From positions 52,019,455-52,083,454 of the forward strand of contig CM053799.1 in the NCBI GenBank assembly GCA_028671895.1: DNA of 64,000 nt. The letters are read 5' to 3'. Below are positions 59,860-64,000 of this stretch, in pieces (positions within the stretch are counted from its first letter, which is position 1; every line of letters starts with the position of its first letter). The notes below the pieces were generated by a model, which saw nothing but the letters and a program-made list of their open reading frames with translations, was not told the DNA's origin and made no database searches. The position numbers and the translations under genes are program-made. This DNA is from Oenanthe sinensis (Eukaryota > Streptophyta > Magnoliopsida > Apiales > Apiaceae).

Positions 59860-60122
59860 TGTAAGGCTTCTTTCCCCTTTGCTAGATCTCTATGTATGTG
59901 TGTGCTTTTTTATACTTGATCAACATTGTTATAATGTTCTGCGTCACGATTCATTTATTTGCTTAGGCGCCTAGTAATTATTCTAACATGAAAATTTACT
60001 ATCTTGATGCAGAGTCAAGGCTCATGCAATTTCCGAGTGGGACATATCGAGTGTTTGGTTATAGAATCAAATACCTGGAAAATGGAGGAAACTCGAGTTT
60101 CTGTGGCACCATTAGTTGCTAA
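59860..60122 (+). other. Exon-like block shared by both kinase units, copy 2, cut by copia insertion
   Basis: Counterpart of 54440-54760. Here the block after the TTGATGCAG acceptor is open: SQGSCNFRVGHIECLVIES, then TWKMEETRVSVAPLVAN up to base 60122, where a copia LTR begins. Similarity to copy 1 stops exactly there, which marks the insertion point. The family is unknown. Confidence 0.45.
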
Positions 60123-61051
60123 TGTGAAACAATTTGCCAAAAATACAATAATAAATCACGAGTGATTGTGTGTGCAAACAACATAGTAGTGTATGACAAT
60201 AAGCAAACTGTTAAAGAGAAGGGATAAGAAATAAAGGATGTCTCGAGTCCAGTGCGGAACTGTCTCCTTAAAGCTATTTCGCCTCTCACCGTATGTTTGA
60301 GTCGATAGCCTCCTAGGATAAAACGAGAACACGATGATGTCATGAAGAACAGCACCTTCAGCGAGCTTGAACAGAGCGAGAAAACCATCACCTGGAAAGA
60401 GGACGGCTGTGTTTAGGGTTTAGGACAGAAGAAGGACTTGTGAACCTAAGACCGAATAAGATGAATATATAGACTGGGAAAACTTGGGCGCTACACAATT
60501 TCCTAAATTACCACGCATTTTTTCTTAATTAATCACGCGTTAATTAATAAAGGAAATCGGTTGTCAAAATCAATTCGTAATCAATTTTGAATTAATAATA
60601 ATACTTATTATTAAAACAAAATAACGAATTTTTATATTGAGCTAAATCACAGTGGAAATTTGACAGTAACTTTGATCGTCCACAGGTCGCCCACGCGGAA
60701 AGGCCGAAAACTTGCGAAGCCACGAATTTGCCCTCGAAATCCCATGATTTGCACCCCCCCTCGCGCACGTGGGTGGTGGAGCAATATCATACTAACACAT
60801 CTTAAACACTACACATTCAATGTGGGATTCAAGTTCTTATTTCCAGATTTCCACTTTCAAGGTACCAACTTTGGATAATCATATCTCATCCATTCCTTGA
60901 TCATTTTGAATACTTAAATATGCGTTGGAAAGCTCTCTCAAAGAAGAACGTATTCCAATCATAACTTGTTGCGCGCACAAACCCAAGAAGCATTCAAACT
61001 TAGCCTCAAAATGACTTGTCAATGTAGGGCATCTACCCACATTTTCCAACA
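60123..61051 (-). mobile_element. 3' LTR of a Ty1/copia element (929 bp)
   Basis: Read on the minus strand it starts TGTTGGAAAATG and ends TTGTTTCACA, a TG...CA pair, with the polypurine tract GTGGGGGAT (61052-61060) directly before its start. The left edge coincides with the break in homology between the duplicated kinase units. The matching 5' LTR would lie beyond base 64000. The two plus-strand and minus-strand frames inside it are chance. Confidence 0.8.
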
Positions 61052-64000
61052 ATCCCCCACATGGATGAGATTGATGTTTCAGTAGCACACACCAGTCAGA
61101 CAAACACAGAATTTGGCTTGGTGATAGTTTCTTCGATCAAATATAGCATACAATAGGTAGAAAATGCTCCTTAAACCTTCGCTCAATTAAGCATACCGAC
61201 CTTACTGGTAGACAGTAGACGCGAATGTCCTTGAACTGTTCGACCATTTATGTAAGTGATGATATACTTATCACTACATCTTTTCTGACTCGTTCAGCTT
61301 TCATGATTATGTCCATTTTGGTCATGGACATAGTCCTAGTTCTGCGGGAGTTTCTAAAGAATTGTTCCTCATAATTCTCCTTTAAAGCGGTCTCACTTCT
61401 CTCCTACATAGGTGATCTTTATCTTAAAGAGTAATCCGTGTTTACTCAACTGAATTCCATGCATTCAACCTTGAATTTCATGTATTCACCAAAATATCAT
61501 TAAAAGCATAAGCTTACCCTCGTATCATATGGGTCTCACTGTTTTCACACCATAGGAACAGGCCAGGGGTTACCCCCACAGTGATTTGGTCATCATGATT
61601 TAGTTTGCCCATTTGAACCAAGTTCTTAGGACCTCCAGTCAGCAAGGCTGGGTGTCCACCATGACGCCGTTAAGCAATAGGCTTAAGGCCCATCCCCTTA
61701 GATGAGTTATCAACCAGTTCTTTTGATAATCATTTGGTTAATGGATCCGCGATATTATCTCTTGACGATACAAAGTCAATAGTGATAATTCTAGTTGATA
61801 TTAATTGTCTAATGGAACTGTGTCGTCGTCGTATGTGATGAGACTTACCATTATACAACATATTCTGTGCTTTGCCAATAGCTGACTGACTATCACAATG
61901 TAGTCTTATTGCAGTCACAGGTTTTGGCCATCGAAGAATATCCTCCATGAATTGGCGTAAATATTCAGCCTCTTGTGTGCATTTATCTAATGCCATGAAC
62001 TCAGCTTCCATCGTGGACTAAGTTATTACTATTTATTTTGAGGATTTCCATGACACAGCTGCTCCGGCTAGTGTAAACACGTAGCCACTCGTAGACTTCA
62101 ACGCCTTCTTGCTAGATATCCAATTTGCATATGTGTACCCTTCAAGTACTGCTCGATATCTTCCATAATGCAGTCCATAGTCTCGAGTTCCTCTTAAGTA
62201 CCTTAGACTCTTATGATCGCTTTCCAGTGATCAGCTCCTGGATTACTTGAGAATCTACTCAACTTACTAATTGAGTACGCAATGTCTGGTCTCGTATAAC
62301 TCATTAGGTACATCAGACTTCCTATTATCCTCGAGTATTCTAATTGGGAAATTCCTACACCTTTATTCTTGGATAGGTGTAAAGTTAAATCCATAGGTGT
62401 TTTGGCTATCTCAGTATCATCCTTGGCAAACCTTTCAAGGATCTTGTCAACATAGTGTGACTGACTTAGCACGATACCTTCTGATGTTCTAGAGATTTTC
62501 ATACCTAGAATCACATCTGTTTGTCCCATATCTTTCATGTCAAATCTTGATCTTAACATATCCTTTGTAGAATTGATCACTTTTCCACTGCTGCTAGCAA
62601 TAAGTAGATCATCTACATACAATGTTATCATGACATATTCGTTCTCATTATCTTTGTAATAGACACAGCTATCACATTCATTCACCTTGAAGTCGTTTTC
62701 CATCATAAAATGATGAAACTTTTCATTCCACTTCATGAGAGTTTGCTTCAAGCCATATAATGACTTAACTAATCTACATACCTTTCTTTCATGTTCAGGA
62801 ACCACAAACCCTTTGGGTTGTTCTATGTAGATTTCCTCGTCTAAGTCTCCATTTAGAAAAGTTGTTTTCACATCCATTTGATGTACATCCAAGTTTCGTA
62901 GTGCAGCAACAACAAGCACTATTCTTATGGATGTTATTCGTGATACAGGGGAGTATGTATCAAAGTAATCGAGGCCATGTTGTTGCTTGTATCCTTTAAT
63001 TACAAGTCTGGCCTTATACATGTCAATACTGCCATCAGTTTTCAATTTTTTTTGAAAACCCACTTGCATCCTAGTGGTTTACATCCAGGTGGAAGGTCCA
63101 CTAGCTCCCAGGTATGATTCTGCATAATTGAATCAATTTCATCTTTGATGGCCTCTTTCCACATAGGTCCATCAGGTGATGTTACCGCTTCCTTATAGAT
63201 TTTCGGATCACCCTCTTCGAGCAAATAAGTCATAAATTCTGACCCATAGGATTTCTCTTTCCTTTGTCTTTTGCTCCTTCTTACTACCCCACATTTTCAT
63301 CTTCACTGTCTTCATCCTCATTGTCTTCCTCTATAGACTCATGAGATCGTTTAGACATTGTGGGGTGGTTGGATTCTGGATTACAAGAAAATATTGTCTC
63401 AAAGAATGAGGCATTCCTTGACTTCATGATCGTATTCTTTTGAATGTCAGGAATCTTTTGATTCATGTACGAGAAACCTATATGCAGTACTATTTGGGGA
63501 TATCCAATGAAGATACAATCTACGGTCTTTGGACCAATCTTCACCTTCTTAGGCACATGGATCAGTACCTTAGCAAGGCACCCCCACACTTTCAATGCTT
63601 ATAGCTCGGTTTCTCTTTCTTCCATATTTCATAAGGACTTTCATCCTTGTTCTTGCGCATCATCCTATTTAATAGATAATTTGCACTTAAGATGGCTTCC
63701 CCTCACATTGATTGCGGAAGTCCAGAGCTTAGCAGCATCGCATTTATCATATCCTTTAGAGTGTGATTCTTCCTCTCAGCCACTCCATTTGACTGAGGAG
63801 AATATGGTGTAGTGACTTCATGGATTATACCATGTGGTTAACAGAATTCCCCAAAAGGTTCAACATATTCACCTCCACGATCACTACATATCCTTTTGAT
63901 TTTCTCTATTTGTTATTTCTCAACTTCTTCCTTATAGATTTTAAATTTATCTATAGCTTCATCTTTACTTTTGAGCAAATATACATAGCAGTATTTTGTA
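61052..64000 (-). pseudogene. Ty1/copia pol (integrase end, RT, RNase H), decayed, runs off right edge
   Basis: Internal region of the element whose 3' LTR is at 60123-61051. From right to left: integrase C-terminal part (HEVTTPYSPQSNGVAERKN near 63770, VWGCLAKV at 63595), an acidic linker (EEDNEDEDSEDE), then RT with WKEAIKDEIDSI, VHQMDVKTTFLNGD, SLYGLKQ, and the catalytic TLYVDDLLIAS near 62600, then RNase H with TSGYVFTLAG, MEAEFMALDKCTQEAEYLR and NIADPLTK (about 61735). Stops and frame breaks (near 63598, between the two RT pieces at 63050, near 62015) show that it is no longer active. The catalytic YVDD is unchanged. Confidence 0.92.

Noticed and set aside
1..64000. tRNA, rRNA or organellar DNA insertions
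   Set aside because: No tRNA cloverleaf boxes, rRNA or plastid/mitochondrial gene text was noticed by eye; a covariance-model scan would be needed to exclude small RNAs.

Overview
The window reads as nuclear DNA of a flowering plant, most likely a eudicot. It is AT-rich, its genes have many short exons with ordinary GT-AG introns, and its gene families (SUVR histone methyltransferase, DEMETER/ROS1 DNA glycosylase, S-locus-type receptor kinase, F-box) are plant-typical. Ty1/copia and Ty3/gypsy debris, Stowaway and hAT-like miniature elements and Helitron-like ends fill the gaps. The species cannot be told from the sequence.

Layout. 1-1472: 5' part of an unrecognised two-exon gene (minus) running off the left edge. 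2.4-7.5 kb: retrotransposon debris, with a gypsy integrase scrap, a decayed plus-strand copia pol, an extra ORF behind it and a gypsy-type LTR. 7.5-12.8 kb: a Stowaway MITE, a CT-rich tract, an RRM fossil, a minus-strand copia integrase fragment and a Helitron-like end. 12.79-13.88 kb: an F-box-associated gene that has lost its 5' end. 15.18-20.24 kb: a complete nine-exon SUVR gene (minus, about 753 aa). 21-27.9 kb: repeats and AT-rich DNA. 27.9-32.0 kb: two partial duplicates of the SUVR gene. 32.77-46.09 kb: a complete 19-exon DEMETER/ROS1-like DNA glycosylase gene (minus, about 1168 aa) with transposon debris in its introns. 46.3-50.0 kb: a diverged tandem array of about 1.4-1.7 kb units. 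51-60.1 kb: a tandem pair of G-type lectin receptor kinase units, one pseudogene and one intact gene (826 aa). 60.12-64 kb: a minus-strand copia element entered through its 3' LTR and leaving the window on the right.

Exon models for SUVR, the glycosylase and the intact kinase were built by hand from splice signals and reading-frame phase. All phases close and no in-frame stop was found. Single-base boundary errors remain possible.

The most striking content is functional adjacency. A gene family that sets or reads silencing histone marks (SUVR) sits on the same strand as, and about 12.5 kb from, a gene family that removes DNA methylation (ROS1/DME). The SUVR locus has been partly duplicated between them, giving a copy that keeps the N-terminal WIYLD module but has lost pre-SET and SET. 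No obviously new multi-gene system was found.
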